The notes beneath the pieces were generated by a model, which was given only the letters and a program-made list of their open reading frames with translations, made no database searches and was not told where the DNA came from. A stretch of 64,000 nt of DNA from assembly GCA_963807925.1 (NCBI GenBank), contig CAWEDP010000002.1, forward strand, positions 2,666,001-2,730,000, read 5' to 3'. This document shows positions 1-10,303 of the stretch, in pieces (the first letter of the stretch is position 1; every line of letters starts with the position of its first letter). The DNA comes from CAWEDP01 sp963807925. Lineage in GTDB: Bacteria; Acidobacteriota; Vicinamibacteria; Vicinamibacterales; CAVVIG01. A program made the translations under genes and the position numbers.

Positions 1-2818
1 GTCGGGCGGAACGCGCCAGCTCGCCCGCCGCGTCGGCGTCACGCAGCGTCTGCGCACGCTCGGCACTGGTGACGGGCGCCGGCTGCTCGGCCGCAGGCAG
101 CAGCGGCTCACCGATCTCGGCCGTCGGAGTCGTCTCGATTCGAGGCAGCGCAGAAGGCGCCGACGGCTCCACGGCGGCGGGCGTCTCGATACGAACCGGC
201 TGTTCGCCCCCTCCGGCCGGCCGCACCGCAACGGCCTCGGCGGCGAGGGCCTGCGCTTCGACGGCGGGCGCTCCGCCGCGCGGGTCGATGATTCTCGGCT
301 TCAGCCGGCCCGAGATGCGGCGCACGATTCGGGCGCGGCTCAGCAGCGGCGAGAGCAGCGTGCCGAGGCCGAACCCGAACTCGAGCCCGCGCTCGAACGG
401 GCTCATGTTGGAATCGGTGAGCGAGTGGCGCAGCTGCGTGATTCCGGTGAGATCGGCGAGCGTTCCGAGCAGCGCGGCGCCGACACCTTGCCCGGCTTCC
501 CGCCGGGCGGTGTAAGAGCTGTACGCGCTGTAGACGAGGAGGGCAATGCCCGCAACCGCGGTCACCACCGTCGCCACCGCCTCCGACAGTCCCGCCAGCA
601 TGAGCAGGCCGACGATGATCTCGAAGCCGAACACGATGGCGACGATGGCGACGATGAGGCCGAGGACGAAGCCGAGCACCGTCACGACCCGGCTGAGGAT
701 CGGATGGTCGTACTCCCAGGCCGCCTGTATCGCCGCCTCTCTCATCTTCCCGGGAAGCGCGCGCTTCGCCTCGACCTGTTCCCGGAGTCCCTCGAGGATC
801 CGCTGGCGGAGGTCCCACCACGCCCTGTTGACCGACTTGATCAGACCGGTGCCGAACCGGCGGACGACAGGCTCCAGGCGCAGCGGCAGCTCGAGACAGG
901 CGTCGAGGCCGGCGTCGTCGATGTCGGTCACGGCGCGGCCGTACTGCTCGTCGAGTGCGAGCTCGAAGGCAAGCAGCGCTCCATCGATGGCGCCGCCCTC
1001 CGCCTTGATCGTGGCGGACAACTGACGCTGCACGCGGCGGAAGCCGCGGCGAGCCACCAGCCTCACCGGTTCGAGCGCGGTGGACGCGCTCGTGCACGCC
1101 TCGTCGAACACCGCCGCCGACTCCTCGGTGGCGCCGCGCGTGAAGGTCAGCATCTCGTCGACGAACTGCCGCGATCGCGTCGGGTCGAGCGAGTCGGCAG
1201 AAGTCAGGATCGTGGCGGCTTCGACGTTCAGCTGTCTGACCGGCTCGACCACTGCGGGGACGACGTCGAGCAGTTGGCGCACGGCCTGCGCGCGTCCCCG
1301 TTCGAGCTCCGCTTCAATCTCGGCGCCACCGGCCGCGTTTCGCGCGCGCGCTTCGGTATCGAGCGCGTCCAGTCGCCCCCGCATGGCCTCGGTCGGCTTC
1401 GCCAGCACGCGATGCGCCTGCTGCGCCTTCGCTTCGATGTCGCCCAATGCAGCCGGCACCACCTGGAGGTCCACGCTCACGAGCGCGAGAGGCGGCGCCT
1501 TGTCGAACTCCTCGAGCGCCTGGCCAGCGGTCTTGTTGACTTCGTCCGCCATCTGGCCGGTCACTTCGTTGACGCCCTGAATCGAATCCTGCTCCGACTC
1601 CTTGAACTGCCTGGACGCCTCCGAGCCGATCGCGTAGACGGCGTTGCCGACGGCGAAGCCCCGCTCGGTGTTCGGCTGGCGCTTGTAGAAGTTGAACCCG
1701 GTCATGAACGCCTGCTGCGCGTTCTCGTCGATATGGGTGTGCAGGAAGTTCGTCTCGGCGTTCCGGGCGTGATCGACCTGATCGAGCGCCGCGCGGTGCT
1801 TCTCCTCGATGGCGTCGCGGTGGGTCTGGAAGACGGCCGCCAGGTTGGATTTGACGGTCTTGCCGTGGTCGCGCGCCTCCTCGCGCCTGATCCGCTTCTG
1901 CACATCGATGTTCGCGTCGGTGATCGAGAGCGTCCGATCGAGCTCGCCCCGGCGTTTGGCGATGATCTGTCCGACCATCGCATCGGCGCGCGTCACTTCC
2001 GCACGCACGCCGTGGCGCGCCGCTCCAACCTGCCTGTCGAGACGACGACACGCCTGCCTGGCCTGGTCTCGAACGACCGCTTCGGCCGCGGAGGTTCCGC
2101 GGGCCAGCTCGTCCACGAGCGCTGACACGTCCACGGGGCCTGCCGGCGCAGAGGTCTCGAATCTCGTGGTCGGCGAGGGACCGGCTTCCTCGAGCAGGTC
2201 CGAAAGGTGCGGGAGACCGGTCTCGTCTCCGCCGACGTCCTCTGAAGGCGTTACCGCTGCGATGTCGCCGCCCGGCTCGCTCTCCACTGTCTGCGCACCG
2301 GGACCGCCGGGTGCTGGCGCCGTGCTTACGGTCTCGAGCGGCTGGGGCGCAGCGACACCGGGCGCTGTCTCGGATGCGCCGGCATCAGCCGGCTGCCTGC
2401 CTTGCGAAACGGCGCCGACAGGGGCGTCGCCGGTCGCGACCGTGTCAGCGACGTTCGCGCTCTTCGGAGCGGTCGCCACCACCGTCCGATCCGAAAGCGA
2501 CGCGCCCAGCTCGTCGCGTCCTGTCGGGCCCAGTTCCCTCGCCGCGTCGCCCATCGCGGCCGGCCGGTCGCCAGCGTCGAGCGCTGCCAGCCGGTTGCGC
2601 ACCTGATGCGACGTGTCGGTCGGATCGCGGCGGAGCGACGAAGCGATGGCCGCCGTGGCGTCTCCCGTGCGGAACGTCGGCGGATACGCGCGCACGTCGT
2701 TCAGATCGTGCAGCGGCTGCATGTCCCGTCGCGAGCGGTCGCGTGCGCGCTGGCGGGACGGCGCGGGCGTGGTCGCCGGCGAGGGTCGCGCCGTCAGCGT
2801 CGCCGTTCTGGTGGTCAC
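1..2818 (-). CDS. Large eCIS-operon protein of unknown function, partial (runs off left edge)
   Basis: A GTG at 2818-2816 overlaps the TGA of the upstream 109-residue gene (GTGA), and the frame stays open for 939 codons to base 1 with no stop, so the C-terminus lies outside the window. Residues 1 to about 225 are Ala/Pro/Thr-rich and look disordered. About 227 to 700 is charged and mostly helical, with coiled-coil-like stretches (around RRLDRQVGAARHGVRAEV and IEEKHRAALDQVDHARN). About 707-768 is strongly hydrophobic (TVLGFVLGLIVAIVAIVFGF, then TVVTAVAGIALLVYSAYSSY), fitting a two-helix membrane hairpin. Then comes a Gly-rich FGFGLGTLLSPLL segment and a Pro/Ala-rich linker. I recognise no family and see no DUF4157 HExxH motif in the visible part. 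Its place after the ATPase in an eCIS operon suggests a cargo/effector or a structural giant; that is inference. Confidence 0.8.
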   Translation of the reverse strand, partial: MTTRTATLTARPSPATTPAPSRQRARDRSRRDMQPLHDLNDVRAYPPTFRTGDATAAIASSLRRDPTDTSHQVRNRLAALDAGDRPAAMGDAARELGPTGRDELGASLSDRTVVATAPKSANVADTVATGDAPVGAVSQGRQPADAGASETAPGVAAPQPLETVSTAPAPGGPGAQTVESEPGGDIAAVTPSEDVGGDETGLPHLSDLLEEAGPSPTTRFETSAPAGPVDVSALVDELARGTSAAEAVVRDQARQACRRLDRQVGAARHGVRAEVTRADAMVGQIIAKRRGELDRTLSITDANIDVQKRIRREEARDHGKTVKSNLAAVFQTHRDAIEEKHRAALDQVDHARNAETNFLHTHIDENAQQAFMTGFNFYKRQPNTERGFAVGNAVYAIGSEASRQFKESEQDSIQGVNEVTGQMADEVNKTAGQALEEFDKAPPLALVSVDLQVVPAALGDIEAKAQQAHRVLAKPTEAMRGRLDALDTEARARNAAGGAEIEAELERGRAQAVRQLLDVVPAVVEPVRQLNVEAATILTSADSLDPTRSRQFVDEMLTFTRGATEESAAVFDEACTSASTALEPVRLVARRGFRRVQRQLSATIKAEGGAIDGALLAFELALDEQYGRAVTDIDDAGLDACLELPLRLEPVVRRFGTGLIKSVNRAWWDLRQRILEGLREQVEAKRALPGKMREAAIQAAWEYDHPILSRVVTVLGFVLGLIVAIVAIVFGFEIIVGLLMLAGLSEAVATVVTAVAGIALLVYSAYSSYTARREAGQGVGAALLGTLADLTGITQLRHSLTDSNMSPFERGLEFGFGLGTLLSPLLSRARIVRRISGRLKPRIIDPRGGAPAVEAQALAAEAVAVRPAGGGEQPVRIETPAAVEPSAPSALPRIETTPTAEIGEPLLPAAEQPAPVTSAERAQTLRDADAAGELARSAR

Positions 2819-3144
2819 CTCGTCCCCCGGGTGGCGCCGGCGGCGGCGGGCGAACCGGCCGGACCTACCGTTGGCGCAACCGCAGCGTCGGTCCGCCGCC
2901 GACCGACCGCATCGAACACCGCGCGCGCGACGTGTTCGCCGAGCGCGTCGAGATCGTCGACTGCCGCGGACATCGAACGCGCCGGGACATGACTTGGCTC
3001 GCGGGCATTCGCCAACGCCGCGGCGGCGTCCGGTCCCGAGAGCAGACGGCCAAGCTCGCGCTCGAACCCCGCCACGACACGATCGCGGTCCGCGGGCCGG
3101 ACGCCTTCGAGCACCAGCGATCCGACCGTCACGCGGATCGTCAT
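2815..3144 (-). CDS. Small conserved-type eCIS accessory protein
   Basis: A 109-residue protein translated from an ATG that overlaps the ATPase stop (ATGA), and whose own TGA overlaps the GTG of the next gene. It opens MTIRVTVGSLVLEGVRPADR and continues with a helix carrying regularly spaced acidic and basic residues; the C-terminus is Ala/Gly/Pro-rich. Short proteins with a beta-strand start and an LVLEGV-like motif are familiar to me next to AAA+ ATPases in eCIS loci, but I cannot name a family or role. Position between ATPase and the giant protein suggests an adaptor or chaperone, which is inference. Confidence 0.75.
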   Translation of the reverse strand: MTIRVTVGSLVLEGVRPADRDRVVAGFERELGRLLSGPDAAAALANAREPSHVPARSMSAAVDDLDALGEHVARAVFDAVGRRRTDAAVAPTVGPAGSPAAAGATRGTR

Positions 3145-5117
3145 GAAACGAGCCCGCCTCCCTCCGACACGGTCAGCGGGCGCTCCAGCTTCCCGTACTC
3201 GCGGCGGGCTGCCGCCAGCACGTGCGCCATCCGCACCGGCTCGGACCGATCGGCCGCGAGAAACGCCGCGTGCAGGGCGATGTTCCGGATCGTCCCGCCC
3301 GCGACGCTCAGGCGCGAGAGGGCGTCGAGGTCGAGCGCGTCGGTCGGCGTCCCGGGCGGGAAGACGCGCCGCCAGATCTCCCGCCGATCCGCGGCGTCGG
3401 GGAACGGGAACGGCACGACGAAGCGGATGCGCCTCAGAAACGCCTGATCGAGCGCCTGTTTCATGTTCGTGGTCAGGATCGCCAGGCCGCGGTACGCCTC
3501 CATCCGCTGCAGCAGGTAGCTCACCTCGATGTTGGCGAACCGATCGTGGCTGTCGCGCACCTCGCTGCGCTTTCCGAACAGCGCGTCCGCCTCGTCGAAC
3601 AGCAGCACGGCGCCGCCGCTCTCGGCCGCGTCGAACACGCGCCGCAGGTTCTTCTCGGTTTCACCGATGTACTTGCTGACGACCGCGCTGAGGTCGATGC
3701 GATACAGATCGAGCTCGAGTGCGCGGGCGAGCACCTCGGCGGCGAAGGTCTTGCCGGTGCCGCTCGCGCCTTCGAAGAGCGCCGTGATGCCGAGGCCCCG
3801 TTCGCCGCGGGCGCCAAATCCCCACCGCTCGTACACCGTGGCGCGATGGCGCGCGTGCAGCGCGATTTCCTGCAGGATTTGCGTCTGCGCGGGCGGCAAC
3901 ACGAGGTCGGACCAGGCGGCTGTCGGTTCGATGCGCTGCGCCAGCGCGTCGAGCGCCGCCCGCACCTGGTGACGCGCCGCCTGCCACAGTCGCCCCGCCG
4001 CCGCGGCCGGATCGGTCTCCGCATCGCGCGGCAGCGCGGCGGATGCGCTCTCGATCGCGGACGCGCCGAGCCGAAACTGACCGACCAGCCGATCGACCCT
4101 TTGCTCCAGCGCGGCGTCGGCCGGTCCCAGGGCGGCGCGCCAGAGGCCGCGCTGCTCGTCGGAGGTCGGCAGCGACACGTCGTGACGCGGCAGGGCGCGT
4201 CCACGCACCGGGAGCGGTTCCCGGCCGGCGACGAGGAGGAAGGCGTCGAGGCTCTCGAGCAGCCCCGCGGCCGCGCGGATCGCCTCCGGCGGATCCATCG
4301 GGTCGCACGTGACGAGCAGCCCCGCGCTCGACAGAATCGCTTCCCGTTCCCAGATCCGCGCCAGCAGCTCGCGGTCCGGCGCAGACGCAGGCACGTTCGC
4401 GGCCCGCAGCGCGTACAGGTCCAGCCCGAGATCGCGGCAGGCCGCCGCCGCGACGAGGTCGAGTGACGCATCGTCGCTGCCGCACAACTGCACCGCCGGC
4501 GACCGGCTCTCGAGACTGCGCCAGAGGTCCACGATCGCGTCGGCAATCAGCCGCTGTGACGCCGGCAACGATGACGGCGCCGCCACGCGGCGCACCAGGC
4601 CACGCAGGCGAACATCGATCGTCTCGGCGCCCACGAGGTAGTGGAGCACCCGCTCGTCGATTCGGAGCGGCGCGGTCGTCAGCGGCTCCCCGGAACCGAG
4701 CTCGATGAGATGAAACTCGCGCAGGGGGGCCGTCGGTGCGCTCGCGCTCCAGTGGGCATCCGGCAGCGCCGTCATGGCAAGGCTGAAAGTCGGCGCAACG
4801 TGCGTTCCGCCCTGGATTCGCGCACAGGCGTCCGCGAACGCGCGATCGAGCTCGACGCCGGCGCACATGAGCAGCAGATCGCGCTCGAAGGTGGTCAGTC
4901 CGAAGGCTTCCACGATCCTGGCAAGCGCCGGCGGCACGACCTCGGGGCTCCCGACCGCCCCGGCCGCGCGCGATTGGGTACGTCGCGTCGGGCCGCGGGT
5001 CCCGCCGGCTGGTGCGACAGCTTCGACATACCCCCGGAGGCGCGTCAACGGCTCGTGAAGCGACGTCGCGTCTGCGCTGGTTGGTGAAGGGACAGCCGCC
5101 ATGGTGCGAAGGCTCAA
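3141..5117 (-). CDS. AAA+ ATPase of the contractile injection system (Afp15/Pvc15-like)
   Basis: A 658-residue protein. The C-terminal half is a classical AAA+ module: Walker A GASGTGKT near residue 450, Walker B VLLFDEADALFG near 505, a sensor-1 Asn in AILTTNMKQALD, and an arginine-finger-type LRRIRF. The N-terminal half is helical with a winged-helix-like part (FGLTTFERDLLLMCAGVELD), as in Afp15-type ATPases of eCIS particles, which are thought to act in assembly or cargo loading. The annotated start is TTG overlapping the DUF4255 stop (TTGA); an ATG five codons downstream (5102) is an alternative. The 4-bp overlaps on both sides mean translational coupling within the operon. Confidence 0.92.
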   Translation of the reverse strand: MSLRTMAAVPSPTSADATSLHEPLTRLRGYVEAVAPAGGTRGPTRRTQSRAAGAVGSPEVVPPALARIVEAFGLTTFERDLLLMCAGVELDRAFADACARIQGGTHVAPTFSLAMTALPDAHWSASAPTAPLREFHLIELGSGEPLTTAPLRIDERVLHYLVGAETIDVRLRGLVRRVAAPSSLPASQRLIADAIVDLWRSLESRSPAVQLCGSDDASLDLVAAAACRDLGLDLYALRAANVPASAPDRELLARIWEREAILSSAGLLVTCDPMDPPEAIRAAAGLLESLDAFLLVAGREPLPVRGRALPRHDVSLPTSDEQRGLWRAALGPADAALEQRVDRLVGQFRLGASAIESASAALPRDAETDPAAAAGRLWQAARHQVRAALDALAQRIEPTAAWSDLVLPPAQTQILQEIALHARHRATVYERWGFGARGERGLGITALFEGASGTGKTFAAEVLARALELDLYRIDLSAVVSKYIGETEKNLRRVFDAAESGGAVLLFDEADALFGKRSEVRDSHDRFANIEVSYLLQRMEAYRGLAILTTNMKQALDQAFLRRIRFVVPFPFPDAADRREIWRRVFPPGTPTDALDLDALSRLSVAGGTIRNIALHAAFLAADRSEPVRMAHVLAAARREYGKLERPLTVSEGGGLVS

Positions 5118-6379
5118 GAGATCGTGAGGCGCGGTGCGATCGGCTCGCCGAAGGTCGGGCTTGCCGGATCCGCATCGATCGCGAACGGACTCTCGGCGCC
5201 GTCGACCCGCACGCGAACCAGGTAGTCGCCCGCCGGAATCGCAGCGACCGCAAACCGCAGCCGCGCCGTGTCGCCGGCTCTCGACTCGGAGGCGAAGGTG
5301 CGCACCGCCGAGCTCGCGCGATCTACGAGCTCGAGCAGGGCCTGCTGCCCCACGCCCACGGCCGGCACGACGCCGGTCTCGACGGACGCGGAACGTGGAT
5401 CCGCTCCGCTGCCGCTCAGGTCGGTCACCTGGATGTCGAAGCCTCCGCCGGACGGCGCAATGCCCGGATGCAGGACGAATGCGGCGAGGTTGGACGAGAC
5501 GCCGCGGTGCCGGGCGGCCGGGACGCCGAGCTGCACGTCATGGAGGACGCGGACGCCCTGCGTGCCGGCACGAAGACCGCTCGGCAGCGTCAGCTCTATG
5601 CGCGTACTGGTGATTCGCGTGGCCGGCGCCGCCTTCCCTGATACCTCGACGCTCGTGAGATCGCCCCGGAGATTCCGCCCTGCCAGCACAATCGTCGTCT
5701 CCACCAGAATCGGCTCGGCCTCGCCGGCCGCCGACAGCACGCGATCGATCACCGGCGGACCGAGCGTCCGCGCCCTGACGGCGAAGTCGCGCACCGGCAG
5801 CGGCGCGACGGGGCGCTCGTCCGCCTCGATGAGGACCACTGACGCGCGATACGCAACGGTCAGCGCGTACGGCACCTGGAAGAACACCGACCAGAGCTTG
5901 GAGAGATCCTCGAGCGACAGCGGCATCGGCTGAAACCGCACCAGCTCGGGCTGCTCGGCCAGATCCGATCCCGCGAGAAACAGAAGCGCCGGATCGGCGA
6001 CGGCCGCTTCGATGAGATCGGGGGTCAGCACCGGCCGCGAGTGGAGCGTCCGCACGGCGCTTGCCAGCAGACGCTGCGGCTCGAGCGTGGACTCGTTGCC
6101 GAAGAAGCTCAGCAGATAGTGCAAATCGACGGCGGCCTGCGGGCGGCTCGCGAGCGATCCATCGGGCCGTCGTGTGGGCGTATCCGCGTTGCGCAACGCC
6201 TGGTTCGGCTGCACCTGATAGAGGAAGACGTTGATGCCGCGCCCTGGCATCCCTCCGCTCCCCGGTTCGTTCGGACGCAGCGTCGTCACGTCGGCCCCTG
6301 GTACGTCGGAGGTCGTCGTTTCGAGCAGCGCGCGGCGCAGCGCTGCCGTGACGGTGGCAATCGCGAGATGGTTGCTCAT
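5114..6379 (-). CDS. DUF4255 tail-terminator/cap protein (Afp16/Pvc16-like)
   Basis: A 421-residue protein. Residues 1 to about 190 match the DUF4255 (Pvc16 N-terminal) pattern: a helical start MSNHLAIATVTAALRRAL, an INVFLYQVQPNQALRN strand and the DLHYLLSFFG motif followed by helices. In eCIS particles and related tails this fold caps the sheath-tube and sets its length. The remaining 230 residues look like two beta-sandwich (Ig-like) repeats (VVLAGRNLRGDLTSVEVSG and the closing GDYLVRVRVDGAESPF segment), a common C-terminal extension in this family. The ATG overlaps the stop of the preceding disordered protein (ATGA). Confidence 0.9.
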   Translation of the reverse strand: MSNHLAIATVTAALRRALLETTTSDVPGADVTTLRPNEPGSGGMPGRGINVFLYQVQPNQALRNADTPTRRPDGSLASRPQAAVDLHYLLSFFGNESTLEPQRLLASAVRTLHSRPVLTPDLIEAAVADPALLFLAGSDLAEQPELVRFQPMPLSLEDLSKLWSVFFQVPYALTVAYRASVVLIEADERPVAPLPVRDFAVRARTLGPPVIDRVLSAAGEAEPILVETTIVLAGRNLRGDLTSVEVSGKAAPATRITSTRIELTLPSGLRAGTQGVRVLHDVQLGVPAARHRGVSSNLAAFVLHPGIAPSGGGFDIQVTDLSGSGADPRSASVETGVVPAVGVGQQALLELVDRASSAVRTFASESRAGDTARLRFAVAAIPAGDYLVRVRVDGAESPFAIDADPASPTFGEPIAPRLTIS

Positions 6380-7200
6380 CGCGATTCGCCCCTGCGCCGC
6401 GTGAGGTAGTCGTCGAGCGACTGCGCCGGCTGCCTCGCCGGCGCGACGGGAGCGTTGGGCGCCGCCGGCGGCACGACACGCACGTCGATCCGGCCAATCG
6501 TGATCGTCACGGCGGGTGGCGCGCTCTCGGCGCCGTCGGGATCGCCTTCAGCCGCCGCCGGGGCCTGACTCGACACGCGCACCGGTTCTCGACGTCCCGT
6601 CTCACGTCGCTCCTCGACCGGGGCTGAGACCGGTCGCGCGTCCGGCTCCCGCCGTCGAGCCTCGCCGGCCCGCGTCGAACCTGCCTGCGGCACGCGCGCG
6701 GACTCCAGAACGGCTTCCGACCGGGCGGGCTCGGGCCGCGTGACGACCGCCGGAGGCGGGGTGGCGTGCTCGGGGCGGGTCGTCCGAGCCGGCCGCACAG
6801 CCTCGGACCGATCGGCATCGCGGCGGAACGGTGGCGGCGGCCGGCCCTCGTCCACAGGCGCCACCGGCCTCGACGGCCGCGGAGCCAGCTCTCGTTCCCC
6901 GGCTTGCTCGGCGCCGTGCGGCCACCCCGGTTGACGGTGCAGCGTCGAGCGCTCGCCTCGCTCGGCGGCCCGCCGGGTACGTGCTCGAAGCCAGCGCTCG
7001 TCGTCCCCCGCCGGCGAATGCGGTCGTTCGCGCGGCGCCGCCGCGGCGATCGGCTGTCGCCCGGCGTCGCTGGCGTCAGTGTCGAGGACCAGCTGGGACG
7101 ACCGCGCGGCCGGCTCGAATCGACCGGGCAGCCGCGGCCGCAGCTGTTCATCGCCGCTTCCCAGATTGGAGGCGATCAGGCGCTCGAGGAATCCGCTCAT
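6376..7200 (-). CDS. Arg/Pro-rich disordered eCIS-associated protein
   Basis: A 274-residue protein with order only at its ends. The N-terminus (MSGFLERLIASNLGSGDEQL, then LRPRLPGRFEP) and the C-terminus (a VTITIGRIDVRVVPP strand and QSLDDYLTRRRG) are the recognisable parts; the roughly 180 residues between are rich in Arg, Glu, Pro and Ala. Proteins with such conserved ends and a variable disordered middle occur in eCIS clusters, to my knowledge without an assigned function. ATGA overlaps on both sides put it in the same translational unit as the baseplate-like gene and the DUF4255 cap, so a role in assembly at the tube end is plausible but unproven. Confidence 0.7.
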   Translation of the reverse strand: MSGFLERLIASNLGSGDEQLRPRLPGRFEPAARSSQLVLDTDASDAGRQPIAAAAPRERPHSPAGDDERWLRARTRRAAERGERSTLHRQPGWPHGAEQAGERELAPRPSRPVAPVDEGRPPPPFRRDADRSEAVRPARTTRPEHATPPPAVVTRPEPARSEAVLESARVPQAGSTRAGEARRREPDARPVSAPVEERRETGRREPVRVSSQAPAAAEGDPDGAESAPPAVTITIGRIDVRVVPPAAPNAPVAPARQPAQSLDDYLTRRRGESR

Positions 7201-7935
7201 GCGCCGGCCAGTTCCAGGTAGACGGCTCGCTTCGCCGTGCTCATCTGCACGATGTCCCGCTCGCTCCAGCCGTACGCGGACGCGAGCGCGTGCACGTCGC
7301 GGACGATCGCCAGGGCGCGAGCCTCCAGTTCACGCCACATGAAGGACGCGATGTCGAACGCGAGGGTCCAGGCGTGACCGCAGGCGGGGCACTCGAGCGC
7401 CAGACGCGTGTCGGCGTACGGATCGGCGCGCGCCATTTCGTCCTCGATGGCCGCCACGATCGAGGGCGGCAGCTCTCGAGCCGCACACGCGGTCCCGCGA
7501 TGTTCCGCCGAGACGATGCACCGCTCGAGGAGCTCTCGCGCCGGATCGTCGCGGCCGCCGCGGGCGATCGCGGCCAGATCCTGCGACTCGGGCAGGCGGA
7601 ACGACACCACGTACTCGCGCGCGGTCGAGCCCGAACGCGGCGCCCGCCCGCGGCGGCTCGGCGGCGGACAACTGGAGCGCGTCGAACCCGATGTCAACCG
7701 GCTCGCGGCAGACCGGACAGTCGGCGAGCCCGCGGATCTCGGGGCCGAAGGTCGCCGCGCGCGCGAGCAGCAGGCATCGATCGCGCGCGCCGATCGGCAT
7801 CCTGAGCAGGGCGTCGCCGTCGAGACCGGGGCATGCGGCCCCGAGCATCAGCAGCGCGCGATCGAGCGCCGGCAGCGGGTGGCCGGCCTCCCACACGTCG
7901 AGCAGCGCCGCGTCAGAGAGCGGGTGCACCTCCAC
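7197..7935 (-). CDS. Zinc-motif baseplate-like protein, interrupted by a frameshift
   Basis: Two reading frames together give one protein of about 245 residues. The first, from GTG at 7935, opens MEVHPLSDAALLDVWEAG and contains LADCPVCREPVDIGFDAL; the second carries LALECPACGHAWTLAFDI and ends at 7197. The paired CPxC motifs suggest a zinc-binding knuckle, and the layout resembles T4_baseplate-type (gp26-like) proteins found beside tube genes in eCIS loci. The switch falls in the alternating run CGCGCGCG at 7616-7623: removing one base, or adding a CG pair, restores FGLDRAREYVVSFRLP or close to it. Total length is 3n+1. The gene lies 6 bp after the tube gene and overlaps the next by ATGA. Confidence 0.75.
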
Positions 7936-7941
7936 GGCCGT

Positions 7942-8463
7942 CTACGGGACGGTGAAGCTCGGCTCGGTCGGTTCGGTCACTTCCACGTCGCGTTCCCACC
8001 CTTCGTTTTCGAGCTTGATCGTCTGAATCGCGACGGCGTTGGCGTTGGCGTCGAGCTCGGGGAGCGCCTGGTACTCCGACACCCAGCAGTGGTACACCTT
8101 GTAGGCGATCGCCAGCTGCCCGGCCTCGTTGTACATCTCGATGATGATGTCCTTGCGGAAGTCCTTGAGAGAGACCTCCGCCCCCCGCCCGGCGCCGTAG
8201 TTCCAGACTTTGTTCGCCCAGCGTTCGAACTCGAGATCGTGCGTCACGCCGCGTTCCAGGGTGATTGCGTCGTACTCGGTGCGGCCGGGCGCCTTGCGGC
8301 TGCTGCTCGGATCGCCGCCCTCACGATGGGGGATCACTTCGGTCGTGCGCTTGAGCGGGCTCACCTTGCAGACGCCCGCCACGTAGCGCCCGTCCCACTT
8401 CACCTGGTACTTGAAATTGCCGTACGGATTGAACCGCTGCGTGTTGACACTGAATGGAGGCAT
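7942..8463 (-). CDS. Contractile injection system inner tube protein (gp19/Afp1-like)
   Basis: A 173-residue protein with the hallmarks of T4 gp19-type tail tubes: NPYGNFKYQVKWDGRYVAG at the start, an RKAPGRTEYDAITLERGVTH segment, and the closing strand series VAIQTIKLENEGWERD. Such subunits stack as hexameric rings to form the rigid tube driven out by sheath contraction. The ATG at 8463 is preceded by a GAGGG ribosome-binding site. Only one tube gene is visible here, whereas many eCIS loci carry two or three paralogues; others may lie left of the window. Confidence 0.93.
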   Translation of the reverse strand: MPPFSVNTQRFNPYGNFKYQVKWDGRYVAGVCKVSPLKRTTEVIPHREGGDPSSSRKAPGRTEYDAITLERGVTHDLEFERWANKVWNYGAGRGAEVSLKDFRKDIIIEMYNEAGQLAIAYKVYHCWVSEYQALPELDANANAVAIQTIKLENEGWERDVEVTEPTEPSFTVP

Positions 8464-8473
8464 CGCACCCTCG

Positions 8474-10079
<1,606 letters not shown>

Positions 10080-10174
10080 GATTGCTCCTCGGAAAGACCG
10101 ACGTGTGCTGAAGGTGAAGCCGTAAGCGCGCCTCCACGAGATCGAACCGCGCGCAGGGGAAACATATAAAACGA
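10080..10174 (-). promoter_or_regulatory. Ribosome-binding site and candidate promoter of the eCIS operon
   Basis: GAGGAG (plus 10085-10090, read on the minus strand) sits five bases before the sheath ATG and fixes that start. About 85 bp further upstream is an AT-rich island, AACATATAAAACG (10161-10173), conspicuous in this GC-rich sequence; on the minus strand it contains TTATAT, a possible -10 element. No convincing -35 box is visible, so the promoter call is tentative. Confidence 0.4.
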
Positions 10175-10303
10175 AAGCCGCGGATGCGCAACCAGGATCG
10201 AAACCTCAGCCGTGCAGGAACGCCGCATGTCACTCTGGTCTCGAGGCGGTCCGTCTCACGGGCACGGAGGGACGTCGACGAGGCGGAGGTACACTGTTCC
10301 GAC

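Noticed and set aside
425..2125. Plus-strand open frame of 566 codons
   Set aside because: It is the opposite-strand shadow of the giant eCIS gene; composition is Arg/His/Glu-rich nonsense with no domain, as expected in very GC-rich DNA.
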